The notes: generated from the letters alone by a model not told the origin. DNA of 64,000 nucleotides from Diatrype stigma (GCA_022225965.2 JAKJXP020000083.1:154187-218186), one strand, 5' to 3'. Positions 35,748-49,076 are shown, numbered from the stretch's first letter. Numbers and translations: made by a program.

Positions 35748-37057
35748 ATGTCGCTTCCGGAGAGGCTGTCCTCGCTAGTGCGCGGCCCCGGATCCGCGTC
35801 GCACCCGCTACACCACCTCCTCGCCACGCTCCGCGCCAACCGCGCCCTGGCCACGGGGCTCGCCGCCGCAACGGCGCTCTTAGCAGCAGCCGGCCTCGCC
35901 CCCCTCGCCGCGCGCACCATCTCAGACTACCGTGCATGGCTCGCCGTCGACGCCGGCGGGCTACCGCACAACTTCTTCGGGTACCTGGTCAACGTGGCCA
36001 TGCAGCCCTTCGCGCGCTCCGACACCCGGGCGGTGCCGGCGCCGTACGCCAGCCGGGACGCGAGCGTGCGCGCCCTGTACGGCGCCGAGGCCTACGAGTC
36101 CTACCTCTCATCCACGACGCTGCCGCTGCCAGCGCGGCGCGGCCCCCGCCCCGACGTCCCGCGCTTCACGGCCCCGCAGCGCCAGACGACGCAGATGGCC
36201 GTCCCGTACCGGGTGTCGTCGCCCTCGTCGCTGTCGTCCGAGGTCGTGGACGACATCCTCGAGAGGCAAGTGGCGTTCCTCGCGGCGGTCGCGGCGGCGA
36301 ACCCGGGCGTCGCGAGGCGCGCGCCCTCGGCTGCCGAGGGCGGCTACCATCAGGCGCTGTGGCTGGCGGACGGTCCCGGCTCCGGCGAAGGCTCCGGCGA
36401 AGGCAAAGGCAAAGGAGGCTTGGTCCGGCCGAGGTGGATGGGCATGCTGAGGGGCGAGTTCGCGCACCCGCATGGCGAGGGCAGCGCGCATGTGGTGCTG
36501 AGCTGTAAGCCAGACCCGATCTCCCCCCGTGTTCCTTATCCCGTTCTGCATTGCTTTCCTCCTGTTCCCCCATACTTTTCATAGCTCGTTAGGTAAGGTA
36601 TCTGCTGGGAGCTTCGTTTCGCAGTATTTGCAGGTCAGGTCACCCCATGCGAAAGGGGTATACACTGGCATATAGGCCAAGCGAAGAGAAAATGGGAAGA
36701 AGTGGAACAGGAGAAAGCGAAAACATAAGGTTGACCATCCGGAAAATTTATTCCCAACCACACTCAAATATCCACGAATGGCCAACTGCTGACTCTAGAC
36801 TATTTTTTCTCCTTTCTGCCCCTCCCTTACCAGTGACCGACGCGGCAACACTGATCGAGAAGGGGTGGGCCGAGCGCCACCCGCTGAGCGGCGTCCGTGG
36901 CTTCCTGCCCTGGGGCTTCGTGTTCGTATACGCGCCGCGCGACGAGGACGAGCTCGCCGTCTGGAAGGACATCGTGCTGGCGAGCGTGCGATTCGTCGCC
37001 ACCGCCGCTGCTGCGCCGGGGAGCGGGAAGCAGGTGATCGCTATGCCGGAGGAATAG
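35748..37057 (+). CDS. DUF5519 (luciferase-like domain) family protein
   Basis: The model is join(35748..36504, 36834..37057), 326 residues. The intron is long for this window (329 nt), with a GTAAGC donor and a TTACCAG acceptor. It restores GSAHVVLSLTDAATLIEKGW, the most conserved stretch of the family, followed by ERHPLSG and the strand LPWGFVFVYAPRDEDEL. The N-terminus has one hydrophobic Ala/Leu-rich segment (ATGLAAATALLAAAGLAPLAA, about residues 35-57) that is a probable membrane anchor. A conserved GGLPHNFFGYLVN precedes a variable Gly/Lys linker. The family is common in filamentous fungi and has no assigned reaction despite the luciferase-domain name. An ATG at 36647 inside the intron is in frame with exon 2 and could give a truncated product. 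The gene identity is well supported and its role is unknown. Confidence 0.85.
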
Positions 37058-40000
37058 GTAGAGATCGCTTGGGCTCCCTGCCACCCATCGCATTTTATGT
37101 CTTTCCCCATTTTGCTCCTTATGATCTATGCTAGGCCAGTGGGCAAACATGATATCCCCTCTCTTAGACATGATGCAATGAAACCGAATACTCGGTACAG
37201 TTGATGCTATCTCGCAAATAACATTCTCGGCTGGTAGCGAAGACCAACTAGTCCGACTCCTTCACGCTGTCATGGTATCAGTCTCAGGACGCCTTGGTCC
37301 GTCGCTGCTGCTTCTGCTCTCGTTCGGGGCGAAGGAGGTCGATGGTCTCGACTCACAGAATACTAGCGGTCGCCTTGAATGGAATCAAAATAGCACCCTT
37401 CCTCTGCGAAACAAAGATGACTCTTGTTAGATACCCCTACCGCTTGAGGCTGAGTTCCAGGTCAGGTCGGGGTTTCGGCGGCAAATACTCACTCAAGGTG
37501 GATAGATGCGATAACTTAGGCACCCTAGAAATGATGATAGCGATCGCCAGGAGATAGAGCTTACCCATAAACCATTCCGCGTACAAGGAGTTATGAATAG
37601 TATAACGTGATAGGGGGGACGTTGGATATGCGCTTATGTTGGGGTTTCGCTTCAGCGCTACAACAGGGGAAAGACGCCATCCCATCGACGTGAGACCCGT
37701 GACTGTTGCTTATACATGAACTCGTTTGGACGCACTCATAAGTTAGTCTAGAGCGGGAGATGGGCGTCGAGGTGGTTCTTAGAGAACCTATATAGCTGAT
37801 AGGGGTAGTAGCTGATAAAGCTTCATCACATTGAGGGCTACTAGCACTGCCGTGAAGCTCTTCGCTTTCCCCCAAAGCGCAGGCACCTTGCGTCAAACTA
37901 GATGTTGGGGCTAAACGCAAGGCCGTCTAATGTCGGGTAGGGTACTACGTGGTAACGACACCTGACTCATAGCAGCTTGTTGAAAGCTCCAAGTGATTCC
38001 ACGTTGTCGACTTTGAAGCCTCATCTGAGGAGTTCTACCCCGGATTTCCAGTGTCTGGTTATTGAAAGAGATATTTGTGTATATTGAAGTATAGTATATC
38101 ATCCATCCATGTCCATACCAACATAGTCGTCCACAAATACGGCGGAAGGATGTGAAAGTCACAGCAGGTCCTTCCATATTTACATCGGATACTGTTAGTT
38201 ACTTAGGTAGGCTAGGCGGAAGTAGCTGCACTTCAGTGAGGAGCTGTATGTCGGGATATCTCAAGGGAGATTGATAGACGTAAAGTTGTTTCGATCATCG
38301 GCCTTTGCTCATAAGGCTGACACACGGTTCCTCCCGAACACGTTCGCCGTAGTCTATGTCATTGTTATCGAGAACAAGGGCCAGGGAATGGATGTAGAGC
38401 TTTGAAGTCTTCAGCCCCCTAGATCTTGGAAGGACATCATGTCGAAATCAGACGATGATACGGCATCTGTCAACCTCGCCTCGAGGTATCTCATCGCCTA
38501 GCAAATCACGTTCGCTCCGAATGATCGGTCGTCGATGCCACTTTCTGTGTATATATCGAGCTTTCGCATAACACTATCTAGGGTGGGGAGAATGGAGGAT
38601 GGCGCGGAAGAGTCCGAAGCGGGTGCGAGCCGTAACTGCGTGCTAAGTGAGGATGTAACTAGCTCAGGGGAGTTCTTATCTGGTATGTTCTTTGCCCCTG
38701 ACAGCTCTTGTGTTATGCTAGCTAGCATAAGCATCACTGGGAGGTATTGCGTACTTCGAACTGATCTTCTGATCATGGGAATGCGACTCGCTGGTGGTAC
38801 CCTAAACGGCAGCCTTTCGCTACATATTGGGAACTTCGGCATCATACCGTCAGTGATGCACCGTCATAGTCCTAGCCCCAGAGTCTGGGGTCAGGGCTGA
38901 TTTGGAAAGCACCTGTTTGTGGTAGGCATGCCTTGATCACCATCCCTATATTGCTGAAGCTTGCTAGATGCCGGCTAGACCTTCTGGCCTAGCCGCGATA
39001 TCGTGCCTAGATTAGTTTCAAATGCCGGGAATAAGGAGTGAGAGTTCACCGACGCCAGCAAACCCCGAGAGATACTGTTTAGTGTGGCACTTTCGAAAAA
39101 GCCTTTCACTTTCTCGTCCCACTGCGTCCATGAGACTCCATAGCTGACAAGCAGATTTGCACCGCCACGTAGAGCTGTCACCCACCCCCCTATCTTCTCT
39201 TTTCAGCAGACGCATAGAGGCGGCAGGACTAAAGCAGATCTTGTAGACTCGCCGATGTTGGGCCAAGATAACCTTGTTTGCGCTTTCGTCCGCCTCGCGA
39301 GATGGATGGAGCAGAATTCGGAACTATGATGCCGCGAAATACTCGCACTTCATTCCCCAACAGCGTGAACTCCATTATATCTGACGAATAGCCTGTCCCT
39401 GTCGAAAGAATATTAGCAACCCTTGTTGTGCGGTTCCTGTCACCTAGATGCTGCTCTAGGAACCAGTCACAGATCAACAATGCAATGCCCTAATGCCGCC
39501 AGACAGGGCAAACGGATCGCGGTTAGCTGGAGACCCGCCTGTGGACATCGGCCTGACCAGCAGGGAGCATTCTTTTCGTTGGGATGGGCTTTGTTGTCGC
39601 TTATATTGTTGTTGTCGGTTTTGTTGTTGTTCTTTTTAGTGAAGCTAAACCATGGAGTTTGTAATCGAAACTTGCAGTATTTTCCAACCACAATGTAGAG
39701 CCACACGTAGGCCGACTCCCCCGTGTACGTACAAGGCACGCTCCACGATGAGGGCATATATTACGGCCCAACCCGACGCACACTGTAGGAAATTACCTTC
39801 TAAAAATTACCTCCGTAACCAATGGCTTCCCTGTAGTTGTCCGAACCATCCTAGGGGAGCGTCGTCTTAGATGCTGTTGGTTCCAGTGACCGACCTAATG
39901 CCCCTGACTCGGGCTAAGGTATGGGTTTCGGAGCACAACACAGAGCTGAGATTACCAATTGCGACCGAAGGTGTCACACCCAAACCGCAAAGCTGTAAAG

Positions 40001-42074
40001 AGTGTCTTTCTTGGTCTTCTTGGTCCTTCTTGAGCAGCCTATCGGGCTATGGTTAGCTACCGAGCGTGGAGCAGGCGCCATTAGCCCAGCATCCGCCTCT
40101 GGCCTCTAAAGGGGTCCCTATAGATAGAGGGATCTCCGGGTTGATTCGCCCAAGACACCCGGTCCGTCCCTTGGCGCGGGCTAACCCTACCTGGTGTCGT
40201 CCCCCTCCTTGACCCTCCTTGATCGTCTGTTTGCCATGGGGCCGCTATACTAGTTTGATAGTGGGTTAAGCCAATACAGCGCTTATGTACCGGTCCAAAG
40301 GGGTTATTCTAATAGAGGAGATTATGTCCAACCAGGGGCGTTCCAGAATATCATATCTCGCCGTGTTATAGCACCCCACTTGAAGCTTTTTCGGTATCAA
40401 GCGCCTATGATTACCGGCTCGGGTCTTCGGTGAGGAGACCCCGAGAAAGAAAGAAGGGGAAATTTTTTATAATAAGTCGACCTTCCAGAATGGGGAAACC
40501 TGGCCAGTTCGGATAGATGGGTCTCTAGAGCGTTATTATCGGCCTAATTAGTACGAATACTTATTATCAAAGAACAATTCCCTCAGGATCCTATAGAGGA
40601 TCCTTGCGTCCTACGTTACCCAGTCGGCCCTGCAGAACTGAATTTGCACACCGGAAAGGTAAAGCTGGTAAGCAAAACCACTGCACTGCGCAACGATGGT
40701 GAGGCAGGAGAGCGGATCACGCAGGTACACGAATACTGAGGAAGTTGGAGAATGACCCGTGTCTGACCGAAAGGTCATGCACACACACATACACACACAG
40801 TCTCTGTCCCGATCACAGAGCTAGTCATTCGCCGACTCAGCATTGCAGCCGCTCTGTCACCATCGGTCTAAGTCTGTCCAGGGCAGAGAACCAGCCCCCC
40901 TTTTATTACGCTGACTGCCCGAGGGAGGGGCTCGGCCAGGCTGAGACCAGGACCAAGTCAGGTAGTCAGGCAGGCGAGGACAGTAGCGAGTCAATAGTGG
41001 CCTACAAAAACAAAAAAAGATGCTTCTTCTCCATAGGCCTCGTCGTGTTGGCGGACCGCATTTCGTCTCATCTCGGCTGAACAGACAAGCCAAGCCGGCG
41101 CGTAGATGTGGATGAGATGCGGGGAGAGGTGGTGTAAAATACTAACCTGAGAACCCTTAGATCAACTGCGGCATCTGCATGAGCGCGGGTAGGAGTGCAG
41201 GCTCAGGAGTGTGACGAAATCTGCAGCTGGTCAGACGAGGGGCCGGGGGACATTCGAACCCAAGGAAGAGGAGCATGCTACCTAGTATCAAAGTATTCTA
41301 TGACGGTGTCCCATTCGCGCGTTTGCCCAGCCCCATGTTGCATTGGTATGCCGTCTGGGAATAGTCCGACCTGCGCTCTCTCGTCTGACCCGGCTGGTTG
41401 ACCGAAAAAGATAATTCGTTCGTGGGTGAAGCCCGGGGGGGTGCACATCGCGTCTGTAGGTCTGCGTTGGCTTCGAGGTGATTGGCCGGCAGAAGATCAA
41501 TGAGACGAGAACAGTAGCCGAAGCGATCGAAACTGGCCACCACGTGTTTACCTGGGATCCGCCGTAGCCTTAAAAAAAGAAAAGAAAGTAATGGTAATAA
41601 AAGGCCATTGAAGAAAGGTGGAAAGGTGCCTGGTACGGTGTCAATAATACGACGCTTTTAAGGTTTTGTATCCCGCGTCTGATCAGTCAGCTTCGGCAGC
41701 ATTCTGTCCTTGGTTCGACGGGATCTTGGGTCTTTATGATTATAGCGTAGTATTCTTCAGACTGTACGGTTAGTTGTGCTATCAAGGGCCTCGTGAAAGA
41801 GGGGGTTAGGCCGCCGTAGTAGGTCGTAGGAGGCGGGTAGGTAGGAAGAAGGTGATGAGTCGAAGCTGACTGGGCATCTTGAAGGAAGTTGATATATCTG
41901 AAGACAGCCCTGGATGGGTTCTCAAGTTCATATATAGCAGAGAAGGTCAAGATGGAATTCTAAATTTAAGCACTCGCAAGCATCACGTCTATGCGCAATG
42001 AAGCCCACTTCTGTAGTAGCAGTCCTAAGTGTGAAGGTGGAGTTCAGACCGTCAGGGTATGACGCTATGTAGGC

Positions 42075-42129
42075 AGGTAGCAGGTCGCAGGTAGCAGGTC
42101 GCAGGTAGCAGGTCGCAGGTAGCAGGTAG
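42075..42129 (+). repeat. Tandem 14-bp repeat AGGTAGCAGGTCGC
   Basis: About 3.5 to 4 copies occur head to tail, built of alternating AGGTAGC and AGGTCGC 7-mers. It is a minisatellite with no coding role seen. Confidence 0.85.
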
Positions 42130-43611
42130 GCGAATGTGTCGTCGTCGTCTAAGCAGGCTTGTCCGGATAGATAGATAGCTAGATGGATGGATAATCCAGC
42201 AGTCAGATATACAGATCAATATGATATACTCCGTATACACTAAAGAGAATAAGGAGACGGGCAGACGGGGGTGTGAAGGGTAGGTATCAAGGGTATGTAT
42301 GTAGAGGATGTAGTCTAGGAGGATGTAGGTGGGTAGGTGGTGGTGGTGGTGGTGGTAGGTAGGTAAGGTGTTGTATTAACAACAACAAGCGCGCAGCGGA
42401 GTGGAAGCTACCTAGGTACCTAGCTGGCACCATGTCCATGCCCCGCCCTCCATACCTTGGGTAGGTAGGTACCTTGTACCACACATACACACACATTCAC
42501 ACACAAGGTATCAGACATGAAATATCAGGCGACAAGGTATGGGCGTCTAACTTCGGTAGCCCATATATACATATATGCATACCGAGGTAACCCGCGTAGT
42601 ACAACATGCAGAGGTACATGGGTAAACAGGTATGGGGGCAACTGGGGCTTTCAACCTTGGAAGGTTCCAAGTTGTCATGCTCTGGTCATGCTCTTGTCAT
42701 GCGCAGTATAATATATCATTAATAATGAGCAAGTGTAGTACAGATAGTACAGATAGCACAGATAGCACAGATGCACATCCACATCCTCCTGGCCAGGACG
42801 GACAGGACGGACAGGATGTATCACAGAGAACACCTTCTCCGCTGGTGAGTGGATCATATGTAGATGCTATAGGTTTATTGATGTATGTGGATGTAGGTAT
42901 GGATGCATGTATGGATGTATGTAGGCAGGTATGTAGGCAGGTAGGAGGCAGGTAGGTACTGCATGTAGTTAGGCACATGTATTGATGTGGGGGAGGTCCC
43001 TTCCTGCCTCAATCTGTATGTATTGTACCATGTCGAGGCATGGTGGCATGTAGGGCATGTAGGCAGGGTGAGGGCGAGGGCAAAGCCCAAGGCCGTGTGC
43101 CATCATGGATTCCAAGGTTGTTATTCGATGCCCCGCAGATGGCGTGTGGGTTACTGCGATTGATTGCACTGGTGTATTGGTGCACTGGTGCCGCAGCTGG
43201 TGGTGCTGGTGGTGCCGGTGGTGCTGGTGTACATACGGGCCTGGTGGGATGGGGATGGGGATGGACATGGGAAAGGGCGATGGGCGACGGGCGACGGGCG
43301 ACGGTCGATGGGTAATACTATGGACTATGCAAGTAGGTAAGAGCGATGGAAGGCCTTTGGATACCTGGTGTTCTGAGGTCAAAAGTCCTCGAGACCTCTT
43401 TCCTCGTTCTGGCCGGGTACAACTTCGTAAGCGCACAATATGATACTGGACACACTCAACAGAGCCAGAGTTTGCTTTCTAACGGCGACCCAAGCCTCGA
43501 AGCGCAGCAGGTACCTACCGAGACGCTGCCTCTTGTAGCTCATACCTTGGTCTTGCCGCATCTCAGGTATTCTATAGTATTCGGCCTTGGCCCCGTACCT
43601 CCTCATACCTC

Positions 43612-43690
43612 AGCCATACCATACACCAGATACCATACACAGATACCAGATACAGATACCAGATACCAGATACCTATACCATATGCCGTA
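43612..43690 (+). repeat. Degenerate ACCAGATA-type tandem repeat
   Basis: Imperfect units of ACCAGATACC/ACACAGATACC recur through this stretch, ahead of the pseudo-caspase gene. Unit length varies, so it is a degenerate minisatellite. Confidence 0.7.
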
Positions 43691-43867
43691 TACCATAACA
43701 ACTTCCATCAACACCTGCACACAACACAGGACGCCGGCACAGCCAATGCAGATAGACCACACGCACACGACCGGGCTTAGACTTGGACTGGGACCTGACT
43801 TTTCATAACCTTCGTGCATCTGCAGTCGCGCAGCATCCATTGTCGCTGTATTTCTTTTCTTCCTCTT

Positions 43868-43919
43868 CCGGGTCTTGGTCCTGGTCTTGGTCCTGGTCCT
43901 GGTCCTGGTCCTGGTCTGG
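43868..43919 (+). repeat. Hexanucleotide (CTGGTC/TTGGTC)n tandem repeat
   Basis: About eight head-to-tail hexamers occur about 310 bp upstream of the pseudo-caspase ATG. The complementary strand reads GACCAG/GACCAA. Confidence 0.85.
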
Positions 43920-44224
43920 CATTGTGGTGAGCCAGCACAAGCAATACATACATACAAATATACGTACCTGCCTACATAACCGTGTTTATATTTATTTATA
44001 TTTATGTTTATACATTACACGGCGTTCGAGCTCTACACCATCCGAGCATCGGCTCCGTTCCGTTCCTCTGACTATAGCTACCTCTGACCTCTTGAGGTGC
44101 AGCACTCAACACTACTCGTGTGCCACCAGCAGCCTCTAACGCGCTTCATGAACAATGAAGAGAGGAAGACATGAGATGATATGATGATCATGTAGCCATA
44201 CCGTCCTACGAGCGCCAAAGCCTC

Positions 44225-46158
44225 ATGAGAATGCATCCCGCTCCGAGCCTAGCGGAATCATTCCCCAAAGACTCCAAGTCTCAGTCAGAAGAAAGGGTGC
44301 AGCATGCTTCGTCAACGCATCAGAGTGAACAGCAGCAACAATATCAGCAGCAGCAGCAGAAGCAGCAGCAGCAGCCTGGACATCAAACGCAGCCCCAGCG
44401 TCATGGGCATGGAACCCCTAACCCCCTCGACAAACCTCCAACGCCAACTCAAGCCCTATCACCCATGAGGAAAGACACGGCTTCATCTAATTCAACAAAT
44501 GCTTCCGACGGAACGGCCGTCACCAACGCAACGGCCGATACAAACGCGACCATCTACAGCGTGGAGTCGTCGCAGTCAATTTTCTCCGTCAAGGATGGCG
44601 CCGAGGTCTCGAGTAACCGGCGCGCCAGTCGCCGGCGGACCGGGCCTCTCTCGGCGCAACAGAGAGAGAAAGCCGCTCTGATCAGGAAGCTAGGTGCATG
44701 CTCTGACTGCAGACGACGGAGGGTTGCCGTAAGTTTTTGATACCATCTACGTCCTCTGTTTGCCTCACCCCCTTTTTCTGGCTTCCAGACCAGTGATGTC
44801 TTACTTACACGGCTTTGCATCTAGTGCCACCCAAACCATCATAATATGAGTTGGGAGGAAGCGGTGCGCAAGTATCGCTCATCAAGCCCCTTGCAGGATA
44901 TATCGTCCTTGACGGGTCGTCGTCCAATCAGCCCGGCGTCGAACCATATCAGACCTCCGTTCACTCAGGATCCTCATGAGATGGATATCGACCGGGGCTC
45001 GGCTCACACCCCAGCTAATGTTCAGACCACCCCAGGTCGTCCACCACATAGCGACTCGCGTCTTAGAACTCCGTTGCCTTCAGGCCCGCGGCTGGAAAAG
45101 CCAGTGGCTATGCCACCCCTGGCCGCTGCACCGCCTCACCTATCTGCCTTGCCGAACATCGACTCCATCAAATCAGATTTAGAGGGCAGTGTGTCTCGGA
45201 TATTGTCATCGCCTCACCGGAGCCGCTATACTACCGCGTCCGTGCTCGTCATCCACTGGCAAGATGAGGAGCCTGCTGCGAAAGCCGCGGTGGATGACCT
45301 GAGTGATGTGTTCAGGCAAACCTATCACTACGCCGTGGATTTCGCCAAAATCCCCTCTTCTGAATCTGATGGCTGCAGGAATCCCTGGAGGTGGCTGTCG
45401 CGAATTGTTAACGACTTTACCGAGAGAAGCGATACTCGGGATACTTTGAAGATTGTGTACTACAGCGGTTACAGCTTCCTGGACGAGAACAGGGAGATGG
45501 TTTTGGCTAGGTAATTGCTTCACTGTAGTTTGTGTCACTTTCCTGTTATATTTGCTGACAAACATGACGCAGTACTCGCGACAAGGAGAGCGCATCGACT
45601 ATTCGGTGGAGTGGTATCCAGCAGATTCTCGAGGAAGCGTGCTCGGATACCCTGATTATCATGGATGCTGCATACTACCCTTCTTCGAACATGGTGCGCC
45701 AAAAGGGGATACTTGAACTTATTGCCGCCGCCAGCTCAGAGGAGCATTTCAGGGCCTTGGAGCGAGGAGTCTTCACCCGAAACTTGGCCGATCAATTACG
45801 AATACGAGCATCCCAACGTCTCCCGAACCCTCTGTCAGCCGCCGAGTTGCACTCGAAACTCCTATGCGTCTACCCCAAATTCGTCCAGACCAAACCTTTG
45901 GTCAAGGGTACCCTTCTATTACCGCTATATATGCAAATGTCTGGTAACTTGAGGTTGCCGTCGATTACGTTATCTCCCGTCCAACAACCTCGACTCCTAT
46001 TCAGCCCAGGATCACCCCGTGGACCTCATTTATCTCTGTCTTTCAGACTTTCCGAGGAGGCCCTAAATCTGGAGAGTTGGATAGAATGGCTTCGCATGAT
46101 GCCAGACGGAATCAGGGACGTCAGAGTGGACGGCCCATACGCTACTACGTTTAGGTGA
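44225..46158 (+). CDS. Caspase-fold protein lacking the catalytic His/Cys, with N-terminal Cys/His motif
   Basis: The model is join(44225..44728, 44825..45510, 45573..46158), 591 residues. Introns are 96 nt (GTAAGT...TCTAG) and 62 nt (GTAATT...GCAG); all joins keep frame. Exon 1 has a Gln-rich run (from CAG repeats) and Ser/Thr-rich sequence, ending GACSDCRRRRVA. Exon 2 continues CHPNHHNMSWEEAV, so the first intron splits a C-x2-C-x7-C-H-x2-HH motif that could bind metal. After a disordered Pro-rich linker comes a C14-like p20 fold: strand TASVLVIHWQDEE near 305-317, then LKIVYYSGYSFLDE near 376-389 where caspases have SGHG, and DTLIIMDAAYYPSS near 422-435 where they have D-x-C. Both catalytic positions are replaced (Tyr384, Ala430). 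Function is unknown; a scaffold or regulator role is inference. The gene is isolated between gene-poor blocks. Confidence 0.8.
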
Positions 46159-49076
46159 CTCGGTCACCCCCTTTTCTTTGTCAAACGTTCCCTATCCCGC
46201 CATGGGATATAACTGCCATATAACTGCCAACTCCGCCACCAATTATGACCGGGATGGGTCTATTCGAAAACATCCTAACCCTCGCTTACCGAGCTTTTTC
46301 CTTGCAACCGTATTTACTGATCTTCCATTTGTTTCTATCAATGGCTCCAGGGTCTCAGTCCCGTACCGGAGCACTTTACCTCTAACCCATGTATTAGAGA
46401 GTATATCTGGGATTTTGCATGGTGGCGAGTTTTTCAGCATAGGTGTTCATGCATTTTTATATCATACCCATTTAGTTATGTTTTTTATTTTACTCAGTAG
46501 GACAAAAAAAGGAGAGGGCGATGATGAAGTAGATGGTAGATGAAGATGATATCATGTTAATGACTGGACGTCTTGTGTTGTGGATAAAATAGGATACCTC
46601 TGGATGAATACCGTAGATATTGACTGACATACTACCTGGTAACTCGCGTTTCTACGCGAGAGGGCGTTGGATCTATTAGCATTGTAGTACGGCTAGACAA
46701 AACACACATACCCAACTTGAGGTATTGACTGGTTCCGGTGGCAACACCATACATGGCTGTCCAATCATGACTTTCTCGAGTCCGTTAAAATATTGAAGAA
46801 TAAAAAAAATCCAACTGGCTACTGATTAGAGCAGGGCACCCAGGCGGGAGGAGGTCCCTTCGCAGTGTTCGCAAAGCACTATGCGTCTAGACAAGCCCCT
46901 GAGAGACTCTCTGACTGTTGTTAACATTGCAATATCGCGATACTGCGTTAGGGGACACTTGCTACAATGAGTCATAAAAGGACAACTGCCAACAGCTGAT
47001 GCTACAACGTCCGGTGTGTAAGCAGTTGTAACCCCCTTTTCGAAAGAAATGGGGAAGTATACTGGGTTGCTAGCAAGGGTCCTTGCTGTCCCCCGGCAAC
47101 CACAATTCACCTGCAAGTGAGGAGATGACGTCCAACTACCCCGATGCAAGTACTAGCCCATAAAAAGGCCTGGTCTCCGATGTATGAAGTATCAAAAGAA
47201 AAACATTCAGAAGAACTGCAGGCGATAGATCGATAACTGTTGTTGAGGCACCCATGCACCTCGCCGTGTTCCTCTTTATTAGCTCTTGTGAAAACACATC
47301 GGACGGATAAAAATAACCGGATCGGCCAATGATACTCCCCCGAGGGGGCGCTTAATCAGTCACGTATGATTAAGAGATTTGACGAACTTGTACGTCTCGG
47401 ATCCTAACTAGAGCTCCTCATCCCCTCTCGCTGCTGCCCAACGAAACGTTTTACGTGTGGTCTCACTGTGCAGGGCAAATGCCGCTGTCCACCGTCCACG
47501 TCCCCTTCGCCATGCAAGATGAATTTATGAATGTAATCGGAAAGGGAAATAAGGTGACGATAAAAACCAAGTTAAATTGCCTAGACAAGTGGCAGTGAGG
47601 TATTAGTCACTCTAATTTGGATCGTGCAGATCGATGCATGGGAACGATGAAACCCGCCTCATTTGTCCCAATCTTGACTTTTCCCAAAAGTAGATTCTGT
47701 CTGATACCTATTGGCCGCTTTTGAGGCCTCGTTAGCCTCCTACGGATCCTATCACGGTCTGGCTTCACCACCTCTGGCGACGACTGCTACTGTGCTGAAG
47801 CCCAGAATATTCTGCCACTTATTATTGGGACTATTGGACGACAATATGGGGCTCAAATTTAACATATGACAGTACGTCTCAGTCACGTCCAGTGATACTG
47901 CCTGAATATCTTGGCTCAGTACACATCAGCTTAAGGGGGTCCTGCGGCACTGCCTTGTACTGGGCCAAGACCGTTGACTAAGCCTGACTACCACTCCGCC
48001 TCGGTATTCTCCCAGACCTTGTGATGACCACTCGTGTCGAGAGGGTCGGTATCGAGCACATACGAGATACTTAGTAGCAATGTCTCCCATAGCACACCGC
48101 AACTTTGGGAAAGCCTAATAGATTGATTAATACCTATCACCACTATATTAAATATTTATCATTCGAACCTTCCCCCCCGCCGCCATCGAAGATCTAGAAG
48201 CGAACAAAACGTTGATGGGCAAAGACATGTGGCGAATTCATGATCAACAGAGGTTAGATTCACCTTTATTGATATTATGGTTCGCAGAGACCTTTTGCTG
48301 AGAAGATTCATTAGATTTGTTACCATGGTTGAGCCACCCACGCCCTTACGTAGTAGCTAGGATTGTAGTATTCCGATAATAGATGCTGAAGCCTGGAGAA
48401 AAGTCCTACCCTGGCCAATATTTCTTCAAACAGATTCCAAAAACCGAACGGGGACTGTAACGGCGAATCACATAGTAATTCAGGGACTTCGTGTATTTAA
48501 TCTTCGGCGGACTAACACAATTTCGTTTCAGGATACTGAGAAACCAGGGGTAATAGGCCATCAGATCTTAAGGTTTAGTAGCATACCTTGTCTTACTAGT
48601 ATCTAGTTACATCGCGGCCGATCCCGTGTCATTTCAGGGAAGGGGTAAAAAGGGGTGGGATTAGGCATGAGGTAACTGAACCCGCTTTAGTTTCTCAGCG
48701 CTCAGAGTGTAAGAACGACAATCCTATAACCAAAAAACATCTGTTAATATTAGGCTTTAATACGACGGCAGAAGCTATGTCACCCTAGAGTAGCTCTCCC
48801 GCCCCCCTAGTTGATTCACTCCACGCGAACAAGACTCCACAGCCGGCGTGCGTTATGAGATTCGAGTCGACCCGACCAGCTGTCGCCTGCAGCCCTATTA
48901 CACATTAGCATGTGGAACTAGCGGTATGGAGTGGCGAGAGACAGTGTCAGAAGCAGAAGCAAGAGGCAGGATCAGACAAGGGAAACCTGGGAAAAGATGG
49001 AATGAACTCACGATCCTGGTGTATTGCCGCAACGGATATCGACATAGGTACTCGTGCGAGCGCTCTGGATCCTGCC
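46159..49076. other. Gene-poor block, left part
   Basis: These 2.9 kb follow the pseudo-caspase gene. A 107-codon frame at 46826-47149 (-) has six Cys but no recognisable domain, start context or splice support. Otherwise only short chance frames are present. GC content is moderate, without the extreme TpA enrichment of heavy RIP. Confidence 0.4.

Larger units (their letters stand above)
37058..44224. other. Gene-poor block (7.2 kb) with degenerate coding-like fragments and simple repeats
   Basis: No intact gene could be built. On the minus strand between about 37330 and 39480, open fragments are bordered by plausible splice signals (for example a GTAGGG donor near 37440 and a TTCGCAG acceptor near 37415), which suggests a decayed or unrecognised multi-exon gene. 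Around 40080-40600 the DNA looks like a mutated repeat remnant without long frames. The stretch 41600-43960 is dominated by TAGGTAGG, CAGGTAGC and GGTCCT simple repeats. Elsewhere I see nothing. Confidence 0.4.

Noticed and set aside
42075..43919. CRISPR-like repeat arrays
   Set aside because: The repeats are contiguous minisatellites without unique spacers, in a fungal genome.
46826..47149. 107-codon minus-strand frame with several Cys residues
   Set aside because: Composition is protein-like, but there is no signal peptide, no recognisable zinc-ribbon spacing and no splice support.
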